Shown here: piece after piece, positions 10,022 to 18,490 of the stretch | Numbering within the stretch: the stretch's first letter is position 1 | Layout: the number at the start of each line of letters is the position of its first letter | From: Streptomyces regalis | Lineage (GTDB): Bacteria; Actinomycetota; Actinomycetes; Streptomycetales; Streptomycetaceae | Reading direction: 5' to 3' | NCBI RefSeq assembly: GCF_001509475.1 | Contig: NZ_LLZG01000374.1 | Location: forward strand, 1 to 49,966 | DNA: 49,966 bases | Program-made: the position numbers and the translations under genes | The notes under the pieces: generated by a model | Told to the model about the DNA's origin: nothing | The model's input: only the letters and a program-made list of their open reading frames with translations | Database searches by the model: none

Positions 10022-10464
10022 CACGTGCGGTACCCCCTGGAGCCGGGCTGGGGGGTCTGCGCGGCCTCGCCGCGGTGCGAGTTGGCACGGTGCGAGTTGG
10101 CTTCGTGCTGGTCCAGTCGCGAGCCCAGGCCGCGGGCGAGAGGGTCGACCCGGGTGCGCATGTGTCGGACATAGCACCAGGCCGTCACGCCCATCACGAC
10201 GAACTGCCCGAGACCCAGGGCGAGACCGAGCGTGAGGTGGCCGAGCAGACGCTGGTTCATCAGACCCGGGACGGAATGCGACAGCAGTACGTACAGCAGG
10301 AATCCGCCGACCGAGAGGAGCGTCGCACGGACACCGAACCGGCGCTGGGCGCGTCGCAGGGAGTGAAATTCGGGATCTTCGGATATGCGCCGGCGCGGGG
10401 CGGGTTCATTATTCGGGGAACTGTTTGTGAAAGAATTGTCGTGCCAAGGTGAAAATTCGGGCAC
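10018..10464 (-). CDS. DUF485 membrane protein
   Basis: 148 residues with a polar N-terminus, then EFHSLRRAQRRFGVRATLLSV, two transmembrane helices (about residues 48-65 and 78-100) around LLGHLTLGLALGLGQF, and a hydrophilic tail. This is the layout of DUF485 proteins, the small partners encoded directly before acetate-type symporters. The start is GTG at 10464, with AGAAGG about 8 bases upstream. Its TGA overlaps the GTG of the symporter gene, so the two are translationally coupled. The C-terminal tail is unusual in containing two near-identical SHRANSHRGE-type repeats (HEANSHRANSHRG). Confidence 0.87.
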   Translation of the reverse strand: MPEFSPWHDNSFTNSSPNNEPAPRRRISEDPEFHSLRRAQRRFGVRATLLSVGGFLLYVLLSHSVPGLMNQRLLGHLTLGLALGLGQFVVMGVTAWCYVRHMRTRVDPLARGLGSRLDQHEANSHRANSHRGEAAQTPQPGSRGYRTW

Positions 10465-10703
10465 AGGCGCACCTTCTTTGCTGCGGCATGCCGGACATAC
10501 GATGGGCGCGGGCTTTGCGTGTGGGGAGTGGGTGAGCGGCGGCAGGTCCGGAAGCCGGAGTATGGCAGCGGGCTCTTTGGAGAATCAACCGCCGAGGGGA
10601 ATTACCGCACTGCGGTGGCGCATTCATGCCCCTCGTGATCGCTTTATGGCCCGGTGTGCCCTGCGAAAAGGGCCCTCCGGGAAATAGTCCGGACCATTTC
10701 TTT

Positions 10704-10748
10704 CGGCCGGACTGTCTCAAACGCGACTCGCCTGGGACAGTCCGGCCG
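10704..10748 (-). terminator. hairpin terminator after the pectate lyase gene
   Basis: A perfect 13-base inverted repeat (CGGCCGGACTGTC at 10704-10716 and its complement at 10736-10748) with a 19-base loop. It begins 7 bases beyond the stop codon of the lyase gene on its strand. No clear U-tract follows, which is usual for Streptomyces terminators. It separates the lyase from the DUF485 operon on the same strand. Confidence 0.75.
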
Positions 10749-10754
10749 GGCGGC

Positions 10755-11978
10755 TCAGAACCTGGCGCCCACAGCCGCGCCGCTGCGCGGCACGAGGAAG
10801 CTCGGGGCCGACGGCAGCGATCCGTCGGCGGAGCGCGGGCCGGTGATCGGGGCCGGGTCGGTGCTGAGCACCGAGGACGCGTTCCAAGTCCCGCCCAGAT
10901 TCCAGGAGTTGCCGCTGGCGGTCGTCCCCGAGCCCACGGCCGCCGCGCGGGCGTCGGCGAGGGACAGGTTGGCGGTCAGGGTGGCGGTACCGCCCGAGAC
11001 GTCGGCGTCGAAGCCGGTGCCGGCGTTGGCCCAGGTCGTGTTGCGGGTCAGCGCCATGGCGCCGGGATTGCCGTTGTCCGTGACACCGTGCGCCGCGTTC
11101 CGATACGACATCGTGTTGCGCAGGGTGTGGGCGACTGCCGGGGCGGGGCTGCCGCCGCCCATCTTGAAGCCGTTGCCGTCGCCCGAGAAGTCCGGGAAGT
11201 TCCAGCGGTTGTAGCCGTTGCCGTACGCGATCGTGTTCTCGATTTGAATCGGCGAGGCGAACTTCCAGGCATCAAATCCGTCGTCGACGTTGTTCCACAA
11301 CCGGGCGCCGCGCACCACGTTCCCGGTTCCGCTGCCTTCCTTGATGGCCAGGCCGTCGGCGCTCTCACCGTTCTTGCGCGGGTCTCGGTTGCCGTAACTG
11401 TCCAGATTCAGGATCTGGTTGTTGCTGGAGGCTCCCTGGAGCTGGAAGCCCGACTCGTAGTTGTCGTGCGTGGACAGCCGGGAGAAGACATTGTTGTTGC
11501 AGCCGTCGCAGTAGATGCCGTACGGGCCGTTGACCAGCTCCAGACCGGAGATCCGCCAGTACGAGGCCTCCATGTGGATCGCCCCGCGCTCGGCGCGCGG
11601 AATGCTGCCGCCCACCGGCGTGTGGCTGGCGGGGAGTTGCTCGCCGTCGACGACCACGCGCTCGCCCTGGTAGGGGCCGAGGCTGACCGGCTGGGAGGCG
11701 GTGCCCGAGGCGGTGATGGTGATGTTGTCGGTGAGGGCGTAGATGCCGCCGCGTACGGTGATGACGTCGCCGGGCCTCGCCAGGTCCACGGCCCGCTGGA
11801 TGGTCCGCAGCGGCTGGGCCAGGGTGCCCGGCGCCGAGTCGCTCCCGTCGGTCGCCACGACCAGCGTCGTCGCGCCGGACGCCTCGCTCGCCGGGCCCCA
11901 CACCGTCAGCAGGGCCGCGCCCACCGCTGCCGCCGTCCAGATCGCCGTACCGCGCATGCCTCTTGCCGTGTTGCCCAT
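10755..11978 (-). CDS. secreted right-handed beta-helix pectate lyase (PL9-like)
   Basis: 407 residues from ATG at 11978, chosen because GGGAGG lies just upstream and the product then opens with a Sec signal peptide (GMRGTAIWTAAAVGAALLTV ... ASG). The mature protein begins with a DUF1565-like block (DGSDSAPGTLAQPLRTIQRA, ARPGDVITVRGGIY). Parallel beta-helix coils then carry HDNYESGFQLQG, DDGFDAWKF and GDGNGFKMGGG, which resemble the calcium/catalytic coils of PL9 lyases such as PelL. Expected role: extracellular eliminative cleavage of polygalacturonate. A terminator-like hairpin follows. With the GH43-like enzyme and the phytase it suggests life on plant debris. Another beta-helix polysaccharide lyase family remains possible. 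Confidence 0.82.
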   Translation of the reverse strand: MGNTARGMRGTAIWTAAAVGAALLTVWGPASEASGATTLVVATDGSDSAPGTLAQPLRTIQRAVDLARPGDVITVRGGIYALTDNITITASGTASQPVSLGPYQGERVVVDGEQLPASHTPVGGSIPRAERGAIHMEASYWRISGLELVNGPYGIYCDGCNNNVFSRLSTHDNYESGFQLQGASSNNQILNLDSYGNRDPRKNGESADGLAIKEGSGTGNVVRGARLWNNVDDGFDAWKFASPIQIENTIAYGNGYNRWNFPDFSGDGNGFKMGGGSPAPAVAHTLRNTMSYRNAAHGVTDNGNPGAMALTRNTTWANAGTGFDADVSGGTATLTANLSLADARAAAVGSGTTASGNSWNLGGTWNASSVLSTDPAPITGPRSADGSLPSAPSFLVPRSGAAVGARF

Positions 11979-12109
11979 GGGGCCTCCCGCCTCCGCCTGT
12001 GTGCCGTGTCGCACAGCAGTGGCCGCCCGGCGCGCGGAGGTTGCCGGGGTACGGGGCCGGGCGTCGCGGGGAAGGTGGGGATTGCCGGACAGGCCCTAGG
12101 GTGAGCGGT

Positions 12110-12601
12110 GTGACCGACAGCAACAAACGCCCGCTCGCCGTGTTCGACCTGGACAACACCCTCGCCGACACCGGACACCGGCAGCACTTCCTGGAGCGCA
12201 CACCGCGCGACTGGGACGCCTTCTTCGCGGCCGCCCCGCAGGACCCGCCCCTCGCGGAGGGCATCGCGCTGGCGCTGGAGAGCGCGAAGGAGTGCGAGGT
12301 CCGCTATCTGACCGGCCGGCCCGAGCGCTGCCGGCGTGACACGCTCGACTGGCTCGCGGCCCACGGACTGCCCGACGGACGCGTGTACATGCGGCGCAAC
12401 GACGACCGCAGGCCCGCCCGGCGCACCAAGCTCGAGATCCTGCGCCGCCTCGCCGGCACCCGCGAGATCCGGGTCCTGGTGGACGACGACGAGCTGGTCT
12501 GCGAGGACGCCGAACGGGCCGGTTTCACCGTCGTACGGGCGCGCTGGGCCGCCCCCTCCGCCGCGCTGAAGGTGGCGCAGGAGCGGGAGGGGCGGACCTG
12601 A
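12110..12601 (+). CDS. HAD-superfamily phosphatase
   Basis: 163 residues. Motif I is FDLDNTLAD near residue 12 (DxDxT), motif II is YLTGRPE, and a DDDE acidic motif IV lies near the C-terminus. The layout and length resemble the phosphatase domain of polynucleotide kinase-type or LNS2-like HAD proteins. It is cytosolic and the substrate is unknown. GTG at 12110 has AGGG about 8 bases upstream; GTG at 12101 is an alternative. It diverges from the pectate lyase gene and converges on the dodecin gene. Confidence 0.82.
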   Translation: MTDSNKRPLAVFDLDNTLADTGHRQHFLERTPRDWDAFFAAAPQDPPLAEGIALALESAKECEVRYLTGRPERCRRDTLDWLAAHGLPDGRVYMRRNDDRRPARRTKLEILRRLAGTREIRVLVDDDELVCEDAERAGFTVVRARWAAPSAALKVAQEREGRT

Positions 12602-12655
12602 GGACCGGGCGCCGTCGGCACATCCTGCGTGCCCGGCGGCGCCCGGCACGCACCG

Positions 12656-12871
12656 CTACTCGGCTTCCTCGAGGCGGAAGCCGACCTTCATGGTCACCTG
12701 CCAGTGCGCGATCTGTCCGTTGTCGAGCTGGCCGCGCACCTCGGTCACCTCGAACCAGTCCAGGTTGCGCAGGGTCTGCGAGGCGCGCTCGATACCGTTG
12801 CGGATGGCTCGGTCCACGCCCTCGGGCGAGGTGCCGACGATGTCCGTGACCCGGTAGGTGTGATTCGACAT
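12656..12871 (-). CDS. dodecin (flavin-binding storage protein)
   Basis: 71 residues from ATG at 12871. The sequence SNHTYRVTDIVGTSPEGVD, AI..GI..AS.TLRNLDWFEV and GQIAHWQVTMKVGFRLEE matches the dodecin family throughout, including the tryptophan in LDWFEV that stacks on the flavin dimer. Dodecins form hollow dodecamers that buffer FMN/riboflavin or coenzyme A in the cytosol. GGAG lies upstream of the chosen start; the longer frame to 12922 lacks family similarity and was discarded. It is transcribed in the same direction as the egt operon that follows upstream. Confidence 0.93.
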   Translation of the reverse strand: MSNHTYRVTDIVGTSPEGVDRAIRNGIERASQTLRNLDWFEVTEVRGQLDNGQIAHWQVTMKVGFRLEEAE

Positions 12872-12950
12872 GCCGGTGCTCCTCTCACACACGTCACTCC
12901 ACCGTGCCTCAAGGCGGGACATCGCGCGAGCCGTCCGTCACCGCGCCACG

Positions 12951-13913
12951 TCACCGCGCCACGCTCAGCGACAACGCGAAACGGCCCTGACCGTCCGTCC
13001 ACCAGTGCGCCAGCTCCAACCCGGCCGCCGACAGTTCCGCGCGTACCCCGTCCCTGCGGAACTTCGCCGACACCTCGGTGCGCATCTCCTCGCCCGCCGC
13101 GAAGTCGACGGCCAGGTCGAGCGCGGGCACCTTCACTGTCTGCGCCGTGCGGGAGCGCAGCCGCATCTCGATCCACTCGTTGTCGGCGTCCCAGTGCGCC
13201 ACGTGGTCGAAGGCGCCGGGATCGAAGTCGGCGCCCAACTCGCGGTTGATCACGGTCAGGACGTTCTTGTTGAAGGCAGCCGTCACCCCGGCCGCGTCGT
13301 CGTACGCCTCGACCAGGACTCTCTCGTCCTTGACCAGGTCCGTGCCGAGCAGCAGCGCGTCACCGGGGGACAGCAGCGCCCGGACCGAGGCGAGGAACGC
13401 CGCGCGCTCGACCGGCAGCAGATTGCCGATCGTGCCGCCGAGGAACGCCACCAGCCGGGGACCCGGCGTGTCCGGCAGGTCCAGCCCGTCGGTGAAGTCG
13501 GCGATCAGCGCGTGCACGTCGAGCCCCGGCCGCTCCTCGATGAGCGCGTGCCCGGCCTGGGTGAGCGCGCTGTCGCTGACGTCGACGGGGACGTACGTGT
13601 GCAACCCGGTGAGCGCGTCGATGACGTACCGCGTCTTCTCCGAGGAGCCGGAGCCCAGCTCCACGAGGGTGCGGGCGCCGGTGGCGACGGCGATCTCGCC
13701 GGCCCGGTCGACGAGGATCTCGCGCTCGGCGCGCGTCGGGTAGTACTCGGGCAACTCGGTGATCTGCTCGAAGAGTTCGCTGCCCTGCGCGTCGTAGAAC
13801 CACTTCGGCGGCAGCGTCTTGGGCGTGCTCGTCAGGCCCTTGAGGACATCGGCGCGCAGGGCGGCGTCGGTGGCGTCCTCGGGCAGGGTGCGGGTGAGAA
13901 GGAACGGACTCAC
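12951..13913 (-). CDS. egtD: L-histidine N-alpha-methyltransferase EgtD
   Basis: 320 residues. It transfers three methyl groups from SAM to histidine, giving hercynine, the entry molecule of ergothioneine synthesis. Visible marks are the N-terminal block TPKTLPPKWFYDAQGSELFE, ITELPEYYPTRAE, the SAM loop ELGSGSSEKTR, FLGGTIGN and the C-terminal AHWWTDGQGRFALSL. Length and motifs are full family standard. The GTG start at 13913 overlaps the stop of egtC (GTGA), so the gene is translationally coupled as the last member of the egtABCD operon. Confidence 0.96.
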   Translation of the reverse strand: MSPFLLTRTLPEDATDAALRADVLKGLTSTPKTLPPKWFYDAQGSELFEQITELPEYYPTRAEREILVDRAGEIAVATGARTLVELGSGSSEKTRYVIDALTGLHTYVPVDVSDSALTQAGHALIEERPGLDVHALIADFTDGLDLPDTPGPRLVAFLGGTIGNLLPVERAAFLASVRALLSPGDALLLGTDLVKDERVLVEAYDDAAGVTAAFNKNVLTVINRELGADFDPGAFDHVAHWDADNEWIEMRLRSRTAQTVKVPALDLAVDFAAGEEMRTEVSAKFRRDGVRAELSAAGLELAHWWTDGQGRFALSLSVAR

Positions 13914-14701
13914 GTGCTGGGCTCCTTCGGAGGTGCGGGTGCCAGGGCGTCGCTCGGGTCCTTCAGCGGCGTGAGCAGCACATCGGTGCGGCTGGCCGCC
14001 AGGAGGGTGCGGTCGGGGACCTCCTGCCAGTGCGGGTCGTCGTCGTAGGGCTCGGAGGCCACGACGGTGCCGCCGCCGGGCCGGGTCAGATACCAGAGGG
14101 TGTCGCCCCAGGCGGTCGCGGTGATGGTCTCGCCGTTGGTGAGCAGCAGGTTGAGCCGGGAGCCGGGGGCTGCCTCGGCGACCTCCAGGACGGTGTCGGC
14201 CAGTGCCTGCCCCTCGTCGTCGCCGCCGCGCAGCCGGGCCAGGACGAGCGCCCACACGAGCGCGGAGTCGTTGCGGGCCTCCATCGACAGCAGGTCCACC
14301 GCGGGCAGGCTCGAAACGAGCGGTGCCAGCGAACCCGGCCAGCCCTTCACGGCGCCGTTGTGGCTGAACAGCCAGGCACCCGCGGCGAACGGCGCCGCCG
14401 CGGCCTCCGCGTCGGCGCCCGCCAGCGTCGCGTCCCGGACGGCGGCGAGCAGCGCGGTGGACCGTACGACCCGGGTCAGATCGGCGAAGGACAGATCCGC
14501 CCAGACGGGCCCGGCCCGGCGGTACCGCGCCGGCACCGGGTCCCCCTCGGCATACCAACCGACCCCGAAACCATCGGCGTTGACGGTCCCATGCCGCTGC
14601 CGCCGAGGCGCCCACGACTGGCGGTACAGGGCGTGCGCGGGCTCCACGAGGAGTCTGCCGAGCGGCTCCTCGGGCCCCAGATAAGCCAGATGACGGCACA
14701 T
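13910..14701 (-). CDS. egtC: gamma-glutamyl-hercynylcysteine sulfoxide hydrolase EgtC
   Basis: 263 residues starting MCRHLAYLGP, so Cys2 is exposed as the N-terminal nucleophile of a class II glutamine-amidotransferase fold. Further fold motifs are NADGFGVGWY, FSHNGAVKGW, ARNDSALVWAL and GDTLWYLTRPGG. EgtC removes the glutamyl group from the hercynylcysteine sulfoxide conjugate. ATG at 14701 overlaps the egtB stop (ATGA) and the gene's own stop overlaps the egtD start. Confidence 0.95.
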   Translation of the reverse strand: MCRHLAYLGPEEPLGRLLVEPAHALYRQSWAPRRQRHGTVNADGFGVGWYAEGDPVPARYRRAGPVWADLSFADLTRVVRSTALLAAVRDATLAGADAEAAAAPFAAGAWLFSHNGAVKGWPGSLAPLVSSLPAVDLLSMEARNDSALVWALVLARLRGGDDEGQALADTVLEVAEAAPGSRLNLLLTNGETITATAWGDTLWYLTRPGGGTVVASEPYDDDPHWQEVPDRTLLAASRTDVLLTPLKDPSDALAPAPPKEPST

Positions 14702-16005
14702 CAGACATCCCCCGAACGGGCCGTACGGAAGCCGGAGAAGATCTGCCGCCGGATCGGATAGTCCCAGTTGCGGAAGGTGCCCCGGCAGGCGACCGCGTCC
14801 ACGGCGAACGAACCGCCGCGCAGCACCTTGTACTCGGGCCCGAAGAACACCTCCGAGTACTCCTTGTACGGGAACGCCTGGAACCCCGGGTACGGCAGGA
14901 AGTCGCTCGCCGTCCACTCCCACACATCACCGATCAACTGCCGTACGCCGAGAGGCGATTCGCCCTCCGGGTAGCTTCCGGCCGGCGCCGGGCGCAGATG
15001 CCGCTGACCGAGGTTGGCGTGCTCCGGCGCCGGGTCGGCGTCGCCCCACGGGTAGCGCGTCGAGCGGTCCCCGGCGGGGTCGTGGCGGGCGGCCTTCTCC
15101 CACTCGGCCTCGGTGGGCAGCCGGCGGCCGGCCCAGCGGGCGTAGGCGTCGGCCTCGTACCAGCACACGTGCAGCACCGGCTCGTCGGGCGGTACGACCT
15201 CGGTGACGCCGAAGCGGCGCCTGAGCCACTGCTTGCCGTCCCGGCGCCAGAACAGCGGGGCGTGAATGGAGTGCTGCCGTATGTGAGCCCAGCCCTCCGG
15301 CGTCCACCAGCGTTCGCTGTCGTAGCCGCTGTCCTCGATGAACGCCTGGTACGCGGCGTTCGTCACCGGGGTCGTGTCGATGTAGAACGGTGGCACCTCG
15401 CGCCGGTGCGCCGGGCGTTCGTTGTCCAGCGCCCAGGGCTCGGTGGAGGTGCCCATGGTGAACGGGCCGCCGGGGACCAGGACTTCGGACGGCCCCGTGA
15501 ACAGGGGCACCGGATCCGGGTCGGGGGCGGTCAGGGCCTGCGGGCCCGTGCGGAGCTGATGGGTGATCAGCATCGTCTCGTCGTGCTGCTGCTCGTGCTG
15601 CGCGATCATCCCGAAGGCGAAGCCCGCCTCGGTCAGCCGCGTCCCGTGGAAGGCCGTGCTCTCCAGCAGGTCCAGCACCCGGCCGCGCACCTCGGAGGCG
15701 TAGTGCCGGGCCTCGGCCGGCGGCAGCAGCGGCAGCGAGGGGCGTTCGGCGCGCGGATGCTCGAAGGCGTCGTAGAGGCCGTCGATCTCGGGCCGCATCG
15801 CCTCCCGTCCGGCGACCGCCCGCAGCAGCCACTGCTCCTCCTGGTTGCCGATGTGCGCGAGGTCCCACACCAGCGGGGACATCAGCGGCGAGTGCTGGGC
15901 GGTCAGGTCGGGGTCGTCGACGCAGCTGGTCAGCAGGGTCGTCCGGGCACGGGCGGTGGTCAGGGTGGTCAGCGCCCGCTCGCGGAGCGTGTCGGCGTCG
16001 ATCAT
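14701..16005 (-). CDS. egtB: hercynine oxygenase EgtB
   Basis: 434 residues. It is a non-haem iron enzyme joining hercynine and gamma-glutamylcysteine with oxygen. An N-terminal DinB-like bundle supplies the iron ligands: His51 in DLAHIGNQEEQW, and His137 and His141 in IAQHEQQHDETM. The C-terminal formylglycine-generating-type domain shows PGGPFTMGT, PTEAEWEKAARHDP, GDVWEWTASDF and VLRGGSF. The start is ATG at 16005, overlapping the egtA stop as ATGA. All catalytic features are present, so the gene should be functional. Confidence 0.96.
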   Translation of the reverse strand: MIDADTLRERALTTLTTARARTTLLTSCVDDPDLTAQHSPLMSPLVWDLAHIGNQEEQWLLRAVAGREAMRPEIDGLYDAFEHPRAERPSLPLLPPAEARHYASEVRGRVLDLLESTAFHGTRLTEAGFAFGMIAQHEQQHDETMLITHQLRTGPQALTAPDPDPVPLFTGPSEVLVPGGPFTMGTSTEPWALDNERPAHRREVPPFYIDTTPVTNAAYQAFIEDSGYDSERWWTPEGWAHIRQHSIHAPLFWRRDGKQWLRRRFGVTEVVPPDEPVLHVCWYEADAYARWAGRRLPTEAEWEKAARHDPAGDRSTRYPWGDADPAPEHANLGQRHLRPAPAGSYPEGESPLGVRQLIGDVWEWTASDFLPYPGFQAFPYKEYSEVFFGPEYKVLRGGSFAVDAVACRGTFRNWDYPIRRQIFSGFRTARSGDV

Positions 16006-17306
16006 GTCCGGATGTCCTTCCCGTGCAGGGTGCGGTCCGTGCCGTAGAGCTCGTCCAGCAGGTCGTCGGCGGGGCAGCGGCCCTGGATGACGTAACGGTC
16101 CTGGTACGCCGCCACGGCGGCCATGACCTCGGTCGTGGCCCCCAGCCGGGGCAGAGCCTCCAGCGCCGCCGCGAAGCAGGTGATGGCCACCTCCCGCAGC
16201 TCGGGGTCGGCGAGGCCCGAGCGGGCCGCGTCGATCCACAGCGGATTGTGCGGCGCGGGCAGCGACAGGGAGCGCTCGGCCAGCGGCTTCACGGCGCGGT
16301 AGGCGGTCTCGGCGGCCTCGGGGTCGTCGAACAGCGCGGTGGCCACGGCGAGCGGCACGATCCAGCCGTCCTCGCCGGGCTGGGCGTCGATCATGCGCAG
16401 TTCCAGATGGCCGCGCGGTCTGACCGGCGGGAACAGCGTCGTGAGGTGGTAGTCGAGGTCCTCGTGCGTCGGCGGCCTGGGCGACCCGGATCTGGTCCAC
16501 TCCCGGAACGTCAGGCCGTCCGGGACGTGCCAGGGGCCGCCGTTCTGCCGTACGCACATCACCGGCGCGTCCAGCACGTGCCGCGCCCAGGCGGCCCGGG
16601 GGTCGCCGTCCAGCGGGGGTGCGCCCGCGCGGCCCGCGCCGATCTCCATCCACAGCAGCTGCCGGGTGGAGAGCCAGCCGGTGGGCTCCTGCCCGGCCAG
16701 CGGGGAGTTGGCGAAGGCGGCCACCAGGACCGCGCCCAGCTGGTGCGCCAGCCACCAGCGCCGTCCGTGCCCGAGCGGGCCGGGCTCCTCGTGTCCGGCG
16801 TCCAGGCACACCTGCACGGAGGCCGAGGTGCACATCATGGCGCGGCCGGCCGGGCCGGTGCGGTCCAGACAGGCTTCCATGGCGTCGTACCGCGGCTCGC
16901 GCAGGAACCGGCGGGGCGAGTGCCAGGGGTCGTTGCCGAGGCCGACGAGACCGAGATCGTGCTCGCGCAGGACCGCGCGGGCGGCGTCGAGGTCGGCGGA
17001 GACGGTACCGATGCACTCCATCAGCGAGGCGGCGGGAGGGGAGCTCAGCTCCAGCTGACCGCCGGGTTCGACGGTGAGCGCCGACCTCAGGGGCACGGTC
17101 CGCAGTGCGGCGTAGGCCGCTTCGAGTCGTTCGGGTGTCACGGGGAGCTGCGGGCTGCGCAGCTCGTGGACGAGCCATTCCACTTCGACCCCGAGGGTGC
17201 GGGGTGGGCCGGTCTTGAAGCAGATGCCCCGGACCAGGGCCTCCACCTCGGGTTCGGTGACTGCGGTGCGGGGCTGCGCCGTACAGTCACTCACCGAATC
17301 TGACAT
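16002..17306 (-). CDS. egtA: glutamate-cysteine ligase EgtA
   Basis: 434 residues of the GCS2/EgtA family, making gamma-glutamylcysteine for the ergothioneine pathway. Visible are LGVEVEWLVHEL (substrate/ATP-binding start), TVEPGGQLELSSPP, TSASVQVCLDAG, FANSPLAGQ, and HLELRMIDAQPG near the end. The ATG at 17306 has an ideal AGGAGG 8 bases upstream, and this is the promoter-proximal gene of egtA-B-C-D. The pathway's final lyase gene, egtE, is not in the window; in many Streptomyces it lies elsewhere. Confidence 0.95.
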   Translation of the reverse strand: MSDSVSDCTAQPRTAVTEPEVEALVRGICFKTGPPRTLGVEVEWLVHELRSPQLPVTPERLEAAYAALRTVPLRSALTVEPGGQLELSSPPAASLMECIGTVSADLDAARAVLREHDLGLVGLGNDPWHSPRRFLREPRYDAMEACLDRTGPAGRAMMCTSASVQVCLDAGHEEPGPLGHGRRWWLAHQLGAVLVAAFANSPLAGQEPTGWLSTRQLLWMEIGAGRAGAPPLDGDPRAAWARHVLDAPVMCVRQNGGPWHVPDGLTFREWTRSGSPRPPTHEDLDYHLTTLFPPVRPRGHLELRMIDAQPGEDGWIVPLAVATALFDDPEAAETAYRAVKPLAERSLSLPAPHNPLWIDAARSGLADPELREVAITCFAAALEALPRLGATTEVMAAVAAYQDRYVIQGRCPADDLLDELYGTDRTLHGKDIRT

Positions 17307-17475
17307 GTCGGGATCCTCCTGAGAGTCCACGATGCCGCCCGGCCCGGATCTTGTGGGCGGGCCGGCACACTCGTTCCACCCAAGACGCTCGCGTCGCATC
17401 GCACAAGAGTGCGTACCGGCACGTTCCGGGTCGGTAATCTCGGCTCTCCGGGCGTTAGCAGGGGATTTCCCGGTC

Positions 17476-17523
17476 GTTCGCGAGGTGGTTCGCGATGTGG
17501 TTCTCGATTTGGTTCTCGGTGTG
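17476..17523 (+). repeat. four tandem 12-base repeats between egtA and the macrodomain gene
   Basis: Units GTTCGCGAGGTG, GTTCGCGATGTG, GTTCTCGATTTG and GTTCTCGGTGTG run head to tail, with one more decayed copy on each side. They lie in the ~290-base divergent region between egtA (17306) and the next plus-strand genes, where promoters of both directions must sit. They could bind a regulator at one-turn spacing or be a slippage product. Confidence 0.7.
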
Positions 17524-17592
17524 TTGCTCGATCGGTAGTGGGCCCGGAAAACTCTGTTGCATCGCATGACCAGCATCGCCCACGATGCCTGC

Positions 17593-17667
17593 GTGAGCAC
17601 GACGGGGGAGATCGCGCGCAGCCGACGCGGTCGCGCGGTCATGGCGCGCACGGGGGTGGCGCCATGA
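17593..17667 (+). CDS. possible 24-codon leader ORF coupled to the macrodomain gene
   Basis: GTG at 17593 opens a 24-residue frame (VSTTGEIARSRRGRAVMART...) whose TGA overlaps the ATG of the next gene as ATGA. No family is recognisable and the peptide is arginine-rich. It may be a translational leader, a decayed upstream gene end, or chance; only the overlap argues for translation. Confidence 0.25.
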   Translation: MSTTGEIARSRRGRAVMARTGVAP

Positions 17668-18488
17668 GCGCGCGCCTGCGCGGCATCGCGCAGCAGACGG
17701 AACAGATCGTGGCGACGGGGGCGTACCGCGCGCCGGACGGACGACAGGTGCCCCTCGCGGCGCAGATCGAGGCGGCACGAGCCGGCACGCGGATGTACGG
17801 GCCGGACCCGGTGCCGGTGCCGCAGGTCCCCGTAGGAGAGACGTTCTTCGAGGTCACGGGGGAGAGCAGCCTGGAGGCGGCCCGTCGCCTCGGCGGTGGG
17901 ACGGCCGTGCTCAACTTCGCCTCCGCGCGCAACCCGGGCGGCGGCTATCTGAACGGCGCCCAGGCCCAGGAGGAGGCCCTGTGCCGCGCCTCGGCGCTGT
18001 ACACGTGCCTGCTCGAAGCCCGCGCGTTCTACGACCATCACCGCGCGCACCGCGACCCCTTCTACACGGACCGCGTCATCCACTCACCGGGCGTCCCCGT
18101 CTTCCGCGACGACCGCGGCCGCCTGCTCGACGAGCCGTACACCGCGGGCTTCCTGACGGCCGCCGCACCGAACGCGGGCGTCATACGGCGTACGGCCCCG
18201 CAGCGCACGTCCGAGCTCCCGCACGCGCTGGCCGTGCGCGCCGAGCGCGTGCTGGAGACGGCCGCGGCGCACGGGTACCGGCGGCTGGTGCTGGGCGCGT
18301 GGGGCTGCGGGGTGTTCCAGAACGACCCGGAGCAGGTGGCGGGCGCGTTCCGGGCCCTGCTCGCGCCGGGCGGACGGTTCGCCGGGGCCTTCGAGCATGT
18401 GGTGTTCGGCATCCTGGACCGCACGCCGGACAGCCCGGTGCGAGCCGCGTTCGTACGGGCGTTCCCGGAGCGTCAGACCCAGTCGTGA
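17664..18488 (+). CDS. TIGR02452-family PARG-like macrodomain protein
   Basis: 274 residues. The core NFASARNPGGGYLNGAQAQE (residues 84-103) contains the GGG...QEE signature of bacterial-type poly(ADP-ribose) glycohydrolases (GGG 92-94, QEE 102-104). RVIHSPGVPVFRD and VLGAWGCGVFQNDP complete the microbial PARG-like fold. These enzymes cut ADP-ribose polymers or glycosidic ADP-ribose links; related macrodomains also act as antitoxins or in phage defence. ATG at 17664 overlaps the small ORF stop. The 3' end is 2 bases from the convergent PemK/MazF-like gene. The cellular substrate is unknown. Confidence 0.88.
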   Translation: MSARLRGIAQQTEQIVATGAYRAPDGRQVPLAAQIEAARAGTRMYGPDPVPVPQVPVGETFFEVTGESSLEAARRLGGGTAVLNFASARNPGGGYLNGAQAQEEALCRASALYTCLLEARAFYDHHRAHRDPFYTDRVIHSPGVPVFRDDRGRLLDEPYTAGFLTAAAPNAGVIRRTAPQRTSELPHALAVRAERVLETAAAHGYRRLVLGAWGCGVFQNDPEQVAGAFRALLAPGGRFAGAFEHVVFGILDRTPDSPVRAAFVRAFPERQTQS

Positions 18489-18490
18489 CG

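Noticed and set aside
17409..17663. An N-terminal extension of the macrodomain protein through the 12-base repeats
   Set aside because: The extension is arginine/glycine low-complexity and lacks family similarity; ATG at 17664 gives the normal family start.
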